The notes beneath the pieces were generated by a model. It had not been told where the DNA came from and did no database searches. It saw only the letters and a program-made list of their open reading frames with translations. The position numbers were made by a program, and so were the translations under genes. Source: Pyrobaculum islandicum DSM 4184 (GTDB taxonomy: Archaea; Thermoproteota; Thermoprotei; Thermoproteales; Thermoproteaceae). Taken from it: a stretch of 64,000 nt of DNA. Numbering within the stretch: the first letter of the stretch is position 1; each line of letters starts with the position of its first letter. Where the stretch lies: the NCBI RefSeq assembly GCF_000015205.1, contig NC_008701.1:1677436-1741435 (forward strand), read 5' to 3'. Of the stretch, positions 50,151 to 58,722 are shown one piece after another.

Positions 50151-50846
50151 GTCCAACGCCCCCCTTATCTCCTTGAGGAAGGCGATGGCCTCCTCTACCG
50201 AGTTTCTAAGCCTTCTTAAGAAGGCTGTTCCCACCACCACGGCGTCTGCCCCCGCCTTCACCACAGCGGCGGCCTTCCTAGGGCTGTCTATGGCGAAGCC
50301 CGCCACCAGATAGACTTCAGGCGCCACCTCCCTAACTGTCTTTATGTTTCTCTCGACGTATACCGGCAGCTCTATGCCAGTTGCGGCGTACAGCCCGAGG
50401 TATATGAAGGCGGGCTTTAGAGAGGCGAGGCGCCTAAGCAACGCGTAGGGGAACTTGCTGGGTATGAAGAAAGCCGGCTCCAGCCCGTACCTCCTGGTCA
50501 GCTCAACATAACGGTCTAGATCGCCTGGGAAGTCAATGAGGAGATCCGGGGCGAGGACCCCCCTCGCCCCCGCTGCACGCGCCGTCTCAAACAGTCTCTG
50601 GGGCTCCCCGGCGAAGTCCTCCCAATAGGCCATGATGTACGTCTCGCCGGGCGCCGCTTCCACAGCAGACGGCTCCGCCTCCCTATGCGCCTGCCTGATG
50701 TAGGGCCCGTCGTACTTCGGGTTTCTACTCGGCAGACCTAGCTCCACGAAGTCGGCCACCTCTCCCACGGCGGTAAGCGCCCTCTTGAAAACCTCAGCGT
50801 TGGGCCAGCCAGCCAGGACGTACACGCCGAGGCCGGGCCTCCTCAT
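50139..50846 (-). CDS. trpA: tryptophan synthase alpha subunit
   Basis: A 235-residue TIM barrel that splits indoleglycerol phosphate into indole and glyceraldehyde-3-phosphate. The catalytic Glu and Asp are in FVELGLPSRNPKYDGP near residues 35-47, and the phosphate site is in DAVVVGTAFLRRL near 205. It is slightly shorter than bacterial TrpA. Last gene of the operon; its start overlaps the trpG stop by four bases. The end overlaps the convergent transporter gene. Confidence 0.93.
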   Translation of the reverse strand: MRRPGLGVYVLAGWPNAEVFKRALTAVGEVADFVELGLPSRNPKYDGPYIRQAHREAEPSAVEAAPGETYIMAYWEDFAGEPQRLFETARAAGARGVLAPDLLIDFPGDLDRYVELTRRYGLEPAFFIPSKFPYALLRRLASLKPAFIYLGLYAATGIELPVYVERNIKTVREVAPEVYLVAGFAIDSPRKAAAVVKAGADAVVVGTAFLRRLRNSVEEAIAFLKEIRGALDSQQ

Positions 50847-51424
50847 ATGGTCAGATCTAGGAAGTTCTTTAAAATCCTCTTCCCAAGCGGCGTCGCCACG
50901 GACTCTGGGTGGAACTGAACCCCGTAGACGGGATGTTCCACATGCCGAAGCCCCATGATCTCCCCGTCGTCTAGGGAGTAGGCCTCCGCGACCAGAACCG
51001 GGGGAAGCTCGTCTACCACAAGGCTGTGGTATCGGGCGGCTTGAAAAACCTCTGGCACGCCCCTGTACAACGGCCCGCCGAGGTGGCGCACTTGGCTGGT
51101 CTTGCCGTGTTTTATTGTCTTCGCCCTCCTGATCTTTGCGCCAAAGACGTGTCCTATGATCTGGTGGCCTAGGCAGACGCCTAGTATGGGTATCCTCCCG
51201 CTGAACTCCCTCACGATGTCGGGCGAGTTCCCCACGTCGCGGGGGTTAGCCGGGTGTCCAGGGCCTGGCGAGATTATTATCCTGTCTGGCCTAATTCTCT
51301 CAACGATTTTGACAGTCACCTCGTCGTTTCTCAACACAAGCGGCCGGCTGCCCAGCTCGCCAATGTAGTGGGCAATGTTGTAGACAAAGCTGTCGTAGTT
51401 GTCTACGATCAGAGTCAAGTCCAT
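50843..51424 (-). CDS. trpG: anthranilate synthase glutamine amidotransferase subunit
   Basis: A 193-residue class I glutaminase that supplies ammonia to TrpE. The triad is visible: Cys in ILGVCLGHQIIG near residue 80, His and Glu in YGVQFHPESV near 172. The first strand VDNYDSFVYNIAHYIGELG is typical. Its start overlaps the trpE stop by 10 bases. Confidence 0.94.
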   Translation of the reverse strand: MDLTLIVDNYDSFVYNIAHYIGELGSRPLVLRNDEVTVKIVERIRPDRIIISPGPGHPANPRDVGNSPDIVREFSGRIPILGVCLGHQIIGHVFGAKIRRAKTIKHGKTSQVRHLGGPLYRGVPEVFQAARYHSLVVDELPPVLVAEAYSLDDGEIMGLRHVEHPVYGVQFHPESVATPLGKRILKNFLDLTI

Positions 51425-52683
51425 GGCCCACCCTCCACGACGGCTCTGAGCGCTGCAAGCTTAGACTCGGTCTCTCTAAACTCACGCTCGGGCGTGGAGT
51501 CATACACAACCCCCGCCCCGGCTTGTATACGGAGGGAGTCGCCCATGGCCACTATAGTCCTTATGACTATGGCAAACTCGAGGAGAGACGGCGAGATGAA
51601 GCCCACGGCCCCTGCGTAGAACCTCCGAGGCTCGTCCTCAAGCTCGGCGATTATCTCCATAGCCCTTACCTTGGGGGCGCCGGACACGGTGCCCGCCGGG
51701 TGGGTGGCCAAGAGGGCGTCGACAGGGGTGAACCTTCTATCCATGACGCCCATGACCCTAGACACTATGTGTTGCACTCTGCTGTATTTCTCCACGGCGA
51801 ACAGCTCTTCCACCTTGACAGACCCCAGCTGGCACACCCTCCCGATGTCGTTCCTAGCCAGATCCACGAGCATGATGTGTTCAGCTAGCTCCTTCTCGTC
51901 GCTGAGCATATCTTCCTCCAGCGCTAGATCCTCCTCCTCGGTGGCGCCCCTTGGCCTAGTCCCGGCGATTGGGTGGGTCTCCACGCGGCCGCTCTGCACC
52001 TTTACCAACAGCTCAGGCGACGTCCCAATCAAGTGGATATCGCCGTATTTAACGAAGTACATATACGGCGAGGGGTTCTCCTCTGCCAGCGCCTTGTACA
52101 GAGGGAAGAGGTCCCCCTCCGCTCTGTAGTCTACCCACCTGGAGAGCACCACTTGGAGGATCTCCCCAGCTGCGATCCTCTCCCTCCCCTCTGCCACCCA
52201 GCTCTTGAAGCGGTTCGGGTCGGTCATGGCCACCGGCCCCCTCACCTTGGTCTCTCTCCGTTCCACAGAAACCTTCGGCATTTCCCCCCTCAGGTAGCCC
52301 CTCCCCAGCATCTTGTCGTAGAGGATGTAGCCCCTGGGCTTAACCAGAAACGCCGCCGGGATAGACCGGTCTACCTTGTTATACCTAAGCAACAGAGGCT
52401 CCATGTAGTACGATGCCTCGTAGGTCAGAGCCCCGATTAACACATCGCCGCCGAAGGGCCCTCCATCCGCTTTCAACTCCCTTTGTGCTAAGTAGAGCAC
52501 TTGTTGTAGATCGGGCCCAGAGGATACGTACGCCCTCTCCACCCCCCACGCCACGAGGGTGAACCTCGCCCTCTCTGCGAAGCCCTGGCCCGACTCTAGA
52601 AGAGCCACGAACTCCTCCCCCGACTGATACAGCCCGTGGGCTAGCTCTCTCGGCGGTGGGAGCTTAGACAGCGGGATCTTCAT
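51415..52683 (-). CDS. trpE: anthranilate synthase component I
   Basis: A 422-residue chorismate-using enzyme. Conserved parts include LIGTSPELLVKVQSGRVETH, PIAGTRPRGATEEED near residue 240, HIMLVDLARNDIGRVC near 270, THPAGTVSGAPKVRAMEII near 330 and the C-terminal IQAGAGVVYDSTPEREF. A tryptophan-binding Ser-like LES motif appears early (LLESGQGF). ATG 52683 overlaps the trpD stop by four bases. Confidence 0.95.
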   Translation of the reverse strand: MKIPLSKLPPPRELAHGLYQSGEEFVALLESGQGFAERARFTLVAWGVERAYVSSGPDLQQVLYLAQRELKADGGPFGGDVLIGALTYEASYYMEPLLLRYNKVDRSIPAAFLVKPRGYILYDKMLGRGYLRGEMPKVSVERRETKVRGPVAMTDPNRFKSWVAEGRERIAAGEILQVVLSRWVDYRAEGDLFPLYKALAEENPSPYMYFVKYGDIHLIGTSPELLVKVQSGRVETHPIAGTRPRGATEEEDLALEEDMLSDEKELAEHIMLVDLARNDIGRVCQLGSVKVEELFAVEKYSRVQHIVSRVMGVMDRRFTPVDALLATHPAGTVSGAPKVRAMEIIAELEDEPRRFYAGAVGFISPSLLEFAIVIRTIVAMGDSLRIQAGAGVVYDSTPEREFRETESKLAALRAVVEGGPWT

Positions 52684-53669
52684 CTCGACGCCTCCACGGC
52701 CTCTCTCAGCTTCCTATACGCGGCCCCCTCTCTAATTGTCTTGACGGCGAGCTCGAAGCCGTCTCTGAAGTCCCTCACCACCTCGGCCACATACAGCGCC
52801 GCGGCGGCGTTGACAGCTATGGCGATCTCAGCCTCCCTATGCTCTCCCCTAAGCCCAGCCAAGGCGAGGCCCACCGCCTCCTCCCTTGTCGAGGCCCGGG
52901 GGAGCGGCGTTTTTCCAATGCCGAAGTCCTCCGGCTCTAAGACGTAGCGCTCGGCCCTCCCGCCCCTCACCTCCACCACCTCGGTGGGGCCCTCTGTGCT
53001 TACCTCATCCACGCCGGAGCCGTATACCACAAGGGCGCGGTCTAGCAAGACGGAGGCGACGCCGCCCACCACGTCCAACAGCCTCCTCTCCGACACGCCG
53101 ATCAGTTGTCTCTTGACCAAGCCTGGGTTCGCGAGCGGCCCCACGATGTTGAAGACGGTGCGGAAGGGCAACTGTCTTCTCACTGGCGCGACTTTTGCAA
53201 AAGCCGGGTGGTACCGCGGGGCGAAGACGAAGGCGAAACCGATCTTCTCCACCATCTCAGCTGCCTTCTCAGGGCCCACCTCGAGGTTGTAGCCCACCGC
53301 CTCCATAAAGTCCGCGCTCCCGAAGAACCCCGACGCCGACCTGTTCCCGTGTTTTAACACCCTGGCCCCCGCCGCCGCGGCGACCACAGCGGCGAGCGTG
53401 GACAAGTTTATAGTCCCCGCCCCGTCGCCCCCCGTCCCCGCCGTATCTATAGCCTCAACCCTAAGCGGCACCTTAACCGCCACCTCTCTAGCCGATTTTA
53501 CAAAACCCGTCACCTCCTCCGCCGTCTCCCCCCTACACCTCATCGCGGTGAGAGCCGCCGCGACAGCCACATCGTTTAGCCCCCCGGAGAGGATCTCACG
53601 CGAGAGGAGGTAGGCCTCGTCAATATTAAGCGAAACGCCGTTTGCAAGTTTTTTTAGTATATTTACCAC
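52680..53669 (-). CDS. trpD: anthranilate phosphoribosyltransferase
   Basis: A 329-residue enzyme that joins anthranilate and PRPP. Signature motifs: the PRPP loop DTAGTGGDGAGTINLSTLAA near residue 77, RVLKHGNRSASGFFGSADF near 100 and RTVFNIVGPLANPG near 163. GTG 53669 is the start, 15 bases behind the trpB stop, so both are in the same operon. Confidence 0.95.
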   Translation of the reverse strand: MVNILKKLANGVSLNIDEAYLLSREILSGGLNDVAVAAALTAMRCRGETAEEVTGFVKSAREVAVKVPLRVEAIDTAGTGGDGAGTINLSTLAAVVAAAAGARVLKHGNRSASGFFGSADFMEAVGYNLEVGPEKAAEMVEKIGFAFVFAPRYHPAFAKVAPVRRQLPFRTVFNIVGPLANPGLVKRQLIGVSERRLLDVVGGVASVLLDRALVVYGSGVDEVSTEGPTEVVEVRGGRAERYVLEPEDFGIGKTPLPRASTREEAVGLALAGLRGEHREAEIAIAVNAAAALYVAEVVRDFRDGFELAVKTIREGAAYRKLREAVEASR

Positions 53670-53684
53670 CCCGAAGCCATATTG

Positions 53685-54947
53685 TTAATCTTCGGGGTGT
53701 TTATATATTTTCTCCCACTCAAGAGCCTTTTCATACGCGTCAACATCAAGAAGTCCATGACCAGACATGTTAAACACAACTACAGAGCCTGGCGGGAGTT
53801 TTTTTGCCAAATATATCACAGCCCTTACCGCATGTGCCGATTCGGGAGCTGGCAAAACGCCTTCTGATCTTGCAAAAAGCAACGCCGCCTCCATAACCTC
53901 CTCTTGGCCGTAGGCCACTGCCTCCACGTGGCCCAGCCGCTTAAGCAAAGAGAGGCTGGGAGCGGCGCCGTGGTAGCGCAGGCCCGCCGCGTGGACAGGC
54001 GGGGGGACGTAGTCGTGGCCTAGGGTGTACATCTTAATCAACGGCAGTATCCCCGTGGCGTCTGGGAAATCGTACCTATACTCCCCCCGCGTCAGCTTAG
54101 GGGCGGCGGCGGACTCCACGGCGAGAAACTTGGTTTTTCCAAACCCCTCCCCCCTGAGCTTAGCCCCAAGCATCGGGTATGTGAAACCGCCGAAGTTAGA
54201 CCCCCCGCCGACGCAAGCCACCGCGTAGTCCGGCTCCTCGGGCAACTGTCTCATGGCCTCAAGGCCTATGACTGTCTGGTGGAGGAGGACGAACTCCATA
54301 ACGCTACCCGGCAGATATTTTCTCCTCTCCCCCGAGAGGACGTACTCCACGGCCTCAGATATGGCTATGCCGAGGGACCCCGGGTGGTCGGGCCGGAAGT
54401 GCCTCCTGCCCGTCTCGGTCACCTCGCTGGGGCTTGGGTAGACGGTGGCGCCGTACGCCCTCATGAAGACCAGTCTCTGCCTCTTGCTGTTGTAGGAGGA
54501 GCGGGTCATGAAGACCGTCGCCTTGAGGCCGAAGAGCGCCGCGGCGAGAGACACAGCCATCCCCCACTGCCCCGCCCCCGTCTCAGTAGCCACCTCCACA
54601 GCCCCATCCGCCTTTGCGTAGTAGGCCTGAGCCACCGCGGTGTTGAGCTTGTGGCTACCCACCGGCAGAACCCCCTCGTACTTGTAGTATATGTGCACCT
54701 TAGTCCCAAGCGCCCGCTCAAACCCCTCCGCCCTCAGAAGGGGGGTAGGCCTCCCCACCCGCCTATAGACCTCTCTCACCTCCTCAGGTATGGGCACCCA
54801 CCTCTCTGCGGTGAACTCCTGGTCAATCAGCGCAGAGGGCAGGATCCTGGTGAGAAGAGCGATTCTACTCTCCCCCTCATCTGGGTCCTTAGGAGGAGCG
54901 AGGACCCCGGGCAGATCAGCGGCGATGTTGTACCAGCGGTCTACCAC
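53685..54947 (-). CDS. trpB2: tryptophan synthase beta subunit, TrpB2 type
   Basis: A PLP enzyme that makes tryptophan from indole and serine. The length (about 420) and the features of the TrpB2 class are seen: N-terminal DRWYNIAADLPGVL, the PLP lysine in GVLPVGSHKLNTAVAQAYY, ETGAGQWGMAVSLAAALFG, and the glycine loop ACVGGGSNFGGFTYP. TrpB2 occurs in archaea, often without a separate TrpB1. GTG 54947 is chosen because ATTTATATAT lies about 25-35 bases ahead; the frame is open upstream. It heads the trp operon. Confidence 0.93.
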   Translation of the reverse strand: MVDRWYNIAADLPGVLAPPKDPDEGESRIALLTRILPSALIDQEFTAERWVPIPEEVREVYRRVGRPTPLLRAEGFERALGTKVHIYYKYEGVLPVGSHKLNTAVAQAYYAKADGAVEVATETGAGQWGMAVSLAAALFGLKATVFMTRSSYNSKRQRLVFMRAYGATVYPSPSEVTETGRRHFRPDHPGSLGIAISEAVEYVLSGERRKYLPGSVMEFVLLHQTVIGLEAMRQLPEEPDYAVACVGGGSNFGGFTYPMLGAKLRGEGFGKTKFLAVESAAAPKLTRGEYRYDFPDATGILPLIKMYTLGHDYVPPPVHAAGLRYHGAAPSLSLLKRLGHVEAVAYGQEEVMEAALLFARSEGVLPAPESAHAVRAVIYLAKKLPPGSVVVFNMSGHGLLDVDAYEKALEWEKIYKHPED

Positions 54948-55104
54948 CCCGACATGGCGTAGAGAAAGCCACGGATATATAAATTTATATGTAACGTGTG
55001 GCAGACCGCCGCCGACACGTGGATACAGGAGGAACCACTGCGAAAGCCTGTTCCGCACGTGGTTCCGGCCGTATTCTATATACTATGAGTTGTTCAAAAC
55101 GTCT

Positions 55105-55317
55105 ATGGAGTCCAAAACTAGGAAAATACCGCTGGCGTTGATAATAGCAGCGGCGGTGGTAGCGGCCTACGTTGGGCTTCTAGTGGCCGTCTCGTACTAC
55201 ATGTCACAAGGCGAAGAAAGCCACGTGGACCACGGCGTGGGAAACGTCGGCTGGCCCCAGGGGATCCACACGACGGAGGTGGGCAACCAAACCGCTAAGA
55301 GACAGAGAAAGGGCTGA
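55105..55317 (+). CDS. small membrane protein
   Basis: A 70-residue protein with one N-terminal membrane helix (IPLALIIAAAVVAAYVGLLV) and an outside tail rich in His, Gly and Asn (HVDHGVGNVGWPQGIHTTEV). ATG 55105. Its stop lies five bases before the DUF4405 gene, so the two are co-transcribed and may form a small membrane complex. Function unknown. Confidence 0.6.
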   Translation: MESKTRKIPLALIIAAAVVAAYVGLLVAVSYYMSQGEESHVDHGVGNVGWPQGIHTTEVGNQTAKRQRKG

Positions 55318-55322
55318 GGCCC

Positions 55323-55589
55323 ATGATGATGCCGAGCCTATTCATAAGAGCAATAGTCATAATGTTGCTCATAGCGAGCGGTGTGATTATGGCCATCTCC
55401 GGCATAGTGCTGTACTTCGCGCCCTCTGGCCCGGGGTCGGGCAACGCCGTGATACTAGGCGCCACAAAACACTTCTGGAATAACCTACATACCTACACGG
55501 GCTTCTCGATAATAGGCCTAGCAACGGCGCATGTGATACTAAACCGCAGATCGCTCCTATTCTACACAAAAAAACTACTTTTTTCCTAA
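55323..55589 (+). CDS. DUF4405 membrane protein
   Basis: An 88-residue protein with two membrane helices (FIRAIVIMLLIASGVIMAIS; YTGFSIIGLATAHVILN) and the histidines KHFWNNLHTYTG ... AHVILNRR typical of DUF4405, a cytochrome-b-like two-helix family that may bind heme. Three ATG codons at the start (55323-55331) make the exact start uncertain by two codons. Confidence 0.7.
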   Translation: MMMPSLFIRAIVIMLLIASGVIMAISGIVLYFAPSGPGSGNAVILGATKHFWNNLHTYTGFSIIGLATAHVILNRRSLLFYTKKLLFS

Positions 55590-55609
55590 ACACAGCCTTG
55601 TAGAAGGCG

Positions 55610-55790
55610 TAAATCGCGGTCTGTCCCTAGGCGTCGCCTAGGGACTGCCCATGTCTTCACAGAGGGCTCTGCACTCTCAAGTGTGGCGTCATGGGGCATG
55701 GGGGACGATGGCACAGTCCCCTCTTTCAACGCAGTGCTCGGAGCAGAGCTCCAGCGGCTGGAGACTTATGTGTATACGTAAGCCCCTACG
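55610..55790 (-). mobile_element. tnpB right-end remnant
   Basis: On the minus strand the stretch matches the last 130 or so bases of the intact tnpB (GGGGTCATC..GGGCATGGGG region, GGCAC and CCCTC blocks) with many changes, and ends in a perfect hairpin GTCCCTAGGC/GCCTAGGGAC at 55623-55645 followed by ACAGACCG. No frame survives. It fills much of the 411-bp gap between DUF4405 and trpF. Confidence 0.65.
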
Positions 55791-56000
55791 GATTAACGGT
55801 CATGAAACCGAAATTGGCCTAAGACAGACGATGCCGCGCGGCCTACGGCCGCGTTGTTTGTAATTTAGCGCCTCTCGCCAGCGGTAGCGCCCAGTATTAA
55901 ACGTCGCTGCGTTTAATGTCTAAAAACCTTTCGGAGGGCCTTGGAAATCTTGCCGAGACAATTCTTAGTATGTTTATAGTCCTAGTTTTTTCACTCTCTT

Positions 56001-56630
56001 GTGTTAGTTAAGATCTGCGGCGTGGCAAGGCCAGAGGATGTGGCGCTTCTAGACGGCCTTGTGGACTACATCGGCTTCATAGTGGAGCCCTCCAGCCCCC
56101 GGTCGGTGGAGCCTAGGCGGCTCGGGGAACTGGTGCGGCTGGTTAGAGAGAGCAGGCCCGTGCTGGTGACGGCTTCTCTCCCGCCGGCCGAAGCCGTAGA
56201 TCTGGCGGCGTCGCTGGGGATCCCGGTGGTCCAGCACCACGGGTCTCTGGGCGACGGCCACTTCAGCTACGCGGAGGAGAGGGGCGTGGCCCTCGCCCCG
56301 GTGGCGGTGTACAGACGGGGGGCCGATCTGAGAGCCGCCGTGTCACAGCTCCTCTCCAAGCCCCACGAGTACGTCCTAGTAGACGCAGAGAAGGGGAGCC
56401 GGGAGAGGTACGAGGGCGGCCTCAAGATCCCGCTCCAGGCGCTGGCCGAGGTGGCACACATGGGGAAGGTGGCGCTCGCCGGAGGCATCACGCCGGAGAA
56501 CGCCCACCTCGTCGCGGCGCTGAGGCCCTACATGGTGGACGTAGCAAGCGGCGTGGAGTCGTCGCCGGGGGTGAAGGACCCAGGAAAGGTCAAAGCCCTC
56601 CTGAGGGCTCTCGGCCGCCTCTCCGGCTGA
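56001..56630 (+). CDS. trpF: phosphoribosylanthranilate isomerase
   Basis: A 209-residue TIM barrel for the third step of tryptophan synthesis. The catalytic Cys is in [16 protein letters not shown] at the start, the catalytic Asp in [17 protein letters not shown] near residue 128, and the phosphate sites in [13 protein letters not shown] and [19 protein letters not shown] 56001. It is away from the trp operon, on the other strand, one kilobase to the right. The end overlaps the convergent DUF504 gene by 41 bases. Confidence 0.93.
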   Translation: MLVKICGVARPEDVALLDGLVDYIGFIVEPSSPRSVEPRRLGELVRLVRESRPVLVTASLPPAEAVDLAASLGIPVVQHHGSLGDGHFSYAEERGVALAPVAVYRRGADLRAAVSQLLSKPHEYVLVDAEKGSRERYEGGLKIPLQALAEVAHMGKVALAGGITPENAHLVAALRPYMVDVASGVESSPGVKDPGKVKALLRALGRLSG

Positions 56631-56844
56631 GGAGAACTTCGCCGCTCTCCAGCCTAATCTCGACAATACGGTGGTAGGGGATGTACCTCTCCCTCCCGCC
56701 CACCGAAACGACAACGCCGTTGGCCCCCACCTCCACCACGTCGTCGGTGGAGAGCACCTCCTCGCCGCCCGGCGACCCCCTGCTTATGAACCAGAAGTAG
56801 GCCCGCCGGCCGCTCCACTTAACCCGGTTAAAGATTTGCCTCAT
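56590..56844 (-). CDS. DUF504 (MJ1316) protein, RNA-end recognition domain
   Basis: An 84-residue protein with the MJ1316/DUF504 pattern: [20 protein letters not shown], then [20 protein letters not shown], and [18 protein letters not shown]. In eukaryotes the related domain is fused to RNA-processing nucleases and is predicted to recognise cyclic RNA ends. ATG 56844 is chosen; one further start lies 12 bases upstream. Start region is 30 bases from the DUF3782 gene. Confidence 0.82.
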   Translation of the reverse strand: MRQIFNRVKWSGRRAYFWFISRGSPGGEEVLSTDDVVEVGANGVVVSVGGRERYIPYHRIVEIRLESGEVLLSRRGGREPSGGL

Positions 56845-56874
56845 TGGGTTACCCACGTAGAGCCTGGGGAAGAC

Positions 56875-57528
56875 CTATAAATAGGTGTACACCTGGATGC
56901 CCAGCGCCTCGGCGGCTTTTCTACCACGCTCGTCTATGTGGGGCGTGACCAAGGCCAGCTTCGGCTCTACGCCGGTGGCGCGGCGGTAGAGCTGGCCTAT
57001 CCGCCACAGCTTAGCCACGTCGCTGTCCGTAGCGGAGGCCTTAACCTCCACGAGTATATGCACACCGTCTTTAACCAACACGTCCACCTCCACGGGCGAG
57101 GGGAAGCCGAACACCAGCCCCTCCCCGTCGAAGTAAGACCACCGCACCACCTCCCCAACCCCCAAAACATCCTCCACAATCCCCCGCACCGCCTCCCTAA
57201 AAGCCTCCTCCGTCTCCACCCCCCAGCGGGCGCCCAGAAGGACAAGCCGCCTATCCAACCTCTGGAGACCCCGCTCAAGCGCCTCAAACCTCTTAAAAGC
57301 CTCACGCCACCTCCTTTCGTTGGCCCTCCACCGCCTCTCGTTCATCCTCCACCTCCGTTCGTTTTCTCTCCACCTCTTCTCTTGTTCTTTTATGTAGGTT
57401 TGGAAGTCCTCCCTCAGCCTCCTCAGCTCCTGTAGCACCTCCCCCAGCCCTATGAGGCCGGCTACAGCCAGCCTGAACTCCTCATCCTCCCGAAGAAGCC
57501 TTAGGAACTCCCTCTTCAAGTTGTCCAC
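56875..57528 (-). CDS. DUF3782 protein with coiled coil and PD-(D/E)XK nuclease domain
   Basis: A 217-residue protein. Residues 45-75 are a coiled coil built of four 7-residue repeats (ERRWRMN ERRWRAN type). The C-terminal domain has the nuclease-like core: SPVEVDVLVKDG (Asp) and HILVEVKASATDSD (Glu-x-Lys), followed by VAKLWRIGQLYRRATG. DUF3782 proteins are frequent in crenarchaea and are thought to be DNA-acting. ATG 57528 lies 67 bases from the divergent short ORF. Confidence 0.78.
   Translation of the reverse strand: MDNLKREFLRLLREDEEFRLAVAGLIGLGEVLQELRRLREDFQTYIKEQEKRWRENERRWRMNERRWRANERRWREAFKRFEALERGLQRLDRRLVLLGARWGVETEEAFREAVRGIVEDVLGVGEVVRWSYFDGEGLVFGFPSPVEVDVLVKDGVHILVEVKASATDSDVAKLWRIGQLYRRATGVEPKLALVTPHIDERGRKAAEALGIQVYTYL
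57307..57390 (-). repeat. four 21-bp tandem repeats inside the DUF3782 gene
   Basis: Units at 57307-57327, 57328-57348, 57349-57369 and 57370-57390 share the start CCACC and most other bases. Each encodes seven residues of the coiled coil. Such in-frame repeats can expand or shrink without breaking the gene. Confidence 0.7.
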
Positions 57529-57595
57529 GAAATATGCCAGAGGTATAAAAATAACTTTATCCGCTGGTTATATATTTCCAGTTGCCGCCACAAGT

Positions 57596-57673
57596 ATGGA
57601 TCCCAGGGGGAACGTCTGGGTTAAGCTCCTTAGGGAGAAGGCGCAGAAGATATACGTGGTGGAGTACCACTGA
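57596..57673 (+). CDS. 25-codon ORF ahead of udgB
   Basis: MDPRGNVWVKLLREKAQKIY then VVEYH and TGA. A TATA box TTATATATTT lies 20-25 bases before ATG 57596, so the message would start right at this codon. The stop is two bases before the GTG of udgB. It is either a short leader peptide or a small protein translated with udgB; the basic helical sequence looks protein-like. Not recognised. Confidence 0.45.
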   Translation: MDPRGNVWVKLLREKAQKIYVVEYH

Positions 57674-57675
57674 GT

Positions 57676-58308
57676 GTGGATTTCGAGGACTTCCTGAGGA
57701 AACTGACCGCGTGTAGGGCCTGCCCCCGTCTCGTTGAGTACAGAAGCTCGTTTCCGCCCGGCTACTGGGCCAAGCCGGTGCCCCCGTGGGGGAGCGGCCC
57801 CATAATGGTGGTTGGTCTCGCCCCCGCCGCCCACGGGGGGAACCGCACTGGCCGGATGTTCACCGGCGACCGGAGCTCCCAGAACCTCTTCAAGGCGCTC
57901 TACGAGGCGGGCCTCGCCTCTAGGCCGTACAGCATCTCGCGGGACGACGGGGTGGAGCTCTACGGCGTATACATAACCTCCGCCGTCAAATGCGCTCCCC
58001 CCGGCAACAAGCCCACCGCCGAGGAGGTGAAGAACTGCAGCCGGTGGCTGAGGGAGGAGGTGGAGATAGTCAAGCCCAGGGTGGTGGTGGCCCTGGGCAG
58101 AGTGGCCTGGCGAGCTGTGTCCGAGATCCTCGGCGTCCGGGGGGAATTTAGACACGGGGCGGTGGTCGAGAAAGACGGCGTGTACCTAGTGGGGGCCTAC
58201 CACCCCAGCCCCCGCAATATAAACACCGGGAGGATCGCTGTGGAGGAGCTCGCCGAGGTGTTCAAGCTGGCGAAGAAACTGGCTAAGGAAGAGATACAAC
58301 ACTCCTAG
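57676..58308 (+). CDS. udgB: uracil-DNA glycosylase family 5 (UdgB)
   Basis: A 210-residue Fe-S enzyme that removes uracil and other deaminated bases from DNA. Motif A is GLAPAAHGGNRTGRMFTGDR near residue 47, with Ala where other families have Asp/Asn, typical for family 5; motif B is YHPSPRNINTG near 175. Four cysteines for the 4Fe-4S cluster: CRACPR near residue 13, KCAPPG near 115 and NCSRW near 131. The GTG follows the 25-codon ORF by two bases. Confidence 0.93.
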   Translation: MDFEDFLRKLTACRACPRLVEYRSSFPPGYWAKPVPPWGSGPIMVVGLAPAAHGGNRTGRMFTGDRSSQNLFKALYEAGLASRPYSISRDDGVELYGVYITSAVKCAPPGNKPTAEEVKNCSRWLREEVEIVKPRVVVALGRVAWRAVSEILGVRGEFRHGAVVEKDGVYLVGAYHPSPRNINTGRIAVEELAEVFKLAKKLAKEEIQHS

Positions 58309-58384
58309 GTTATGTCTTTTATAAGGCGCGTATACGTCTCTCTCTTATGACTACTGGAAGTTTATTTTGTCCACGTTTTACAAC

Positions 58385-58696
58385 ATGGAGCGGGTGTATG
58401 TAGTCGAGGTATTCCACCCGGCGAGGTTGGTGTTGAGGGGGCCTGTGGTTCTAGAGAGGGAGGGGGTCTACGGCAGGGAGCACTTCGCCTGGCTAGGCCC
58501 GGCGGCTATGTACATATCTAGGAGACACTTCGCCTTGAAGAGGGCTGGGGGCGCCCTCTACATTCTCGACTTGGGTAGTACCAACGGCACCTACGTAAAC
58601 GGCGTAGACATAAGGGGGGAGGGGCTCGTGGAGCTGTACAGGGGAGACGTGGTGAACGTGGCGGGGGTCGTGGAGTTTATCGTTGAGGAGGAATAG
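58385..58696 (+). CDS. FHA-domain protein
   Basis: A 103-residue protein that is one forkhead-associated domain: YISRRHFALKRAGGALYILD near residue 50 (Ser, Arg, His of the phosphothreonine site), then LGSTNGTYVNGVDI (Asn). FHA domains bind phosphothreonine, so a Ser/Thr kinase should exist elsewhere in the genome. ATG 58385; in-frame start upstream possible. It lies 26 bases before the aminotransferase gene. Confidence 0.9.
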   Translation: MERVYVVEVFHPARLVLRGPVVLEREGVYGREHFAWLGPAAMYISRRHFALKRAGGALYILDLGSTNGTYVNGVDIRGEGLVELYRGDVVNVAGVVEFIVEEE

Positions 58697-58722
58697 TTAT
58701 TAACTGGCTTTTATCGTGGCTT

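Noticed and set aside
54279-54962. 227-codon plus-strand frame over trpB2
   Set aside because: Antisense shadow of trpB2, whose motifs are complete on the other strand.
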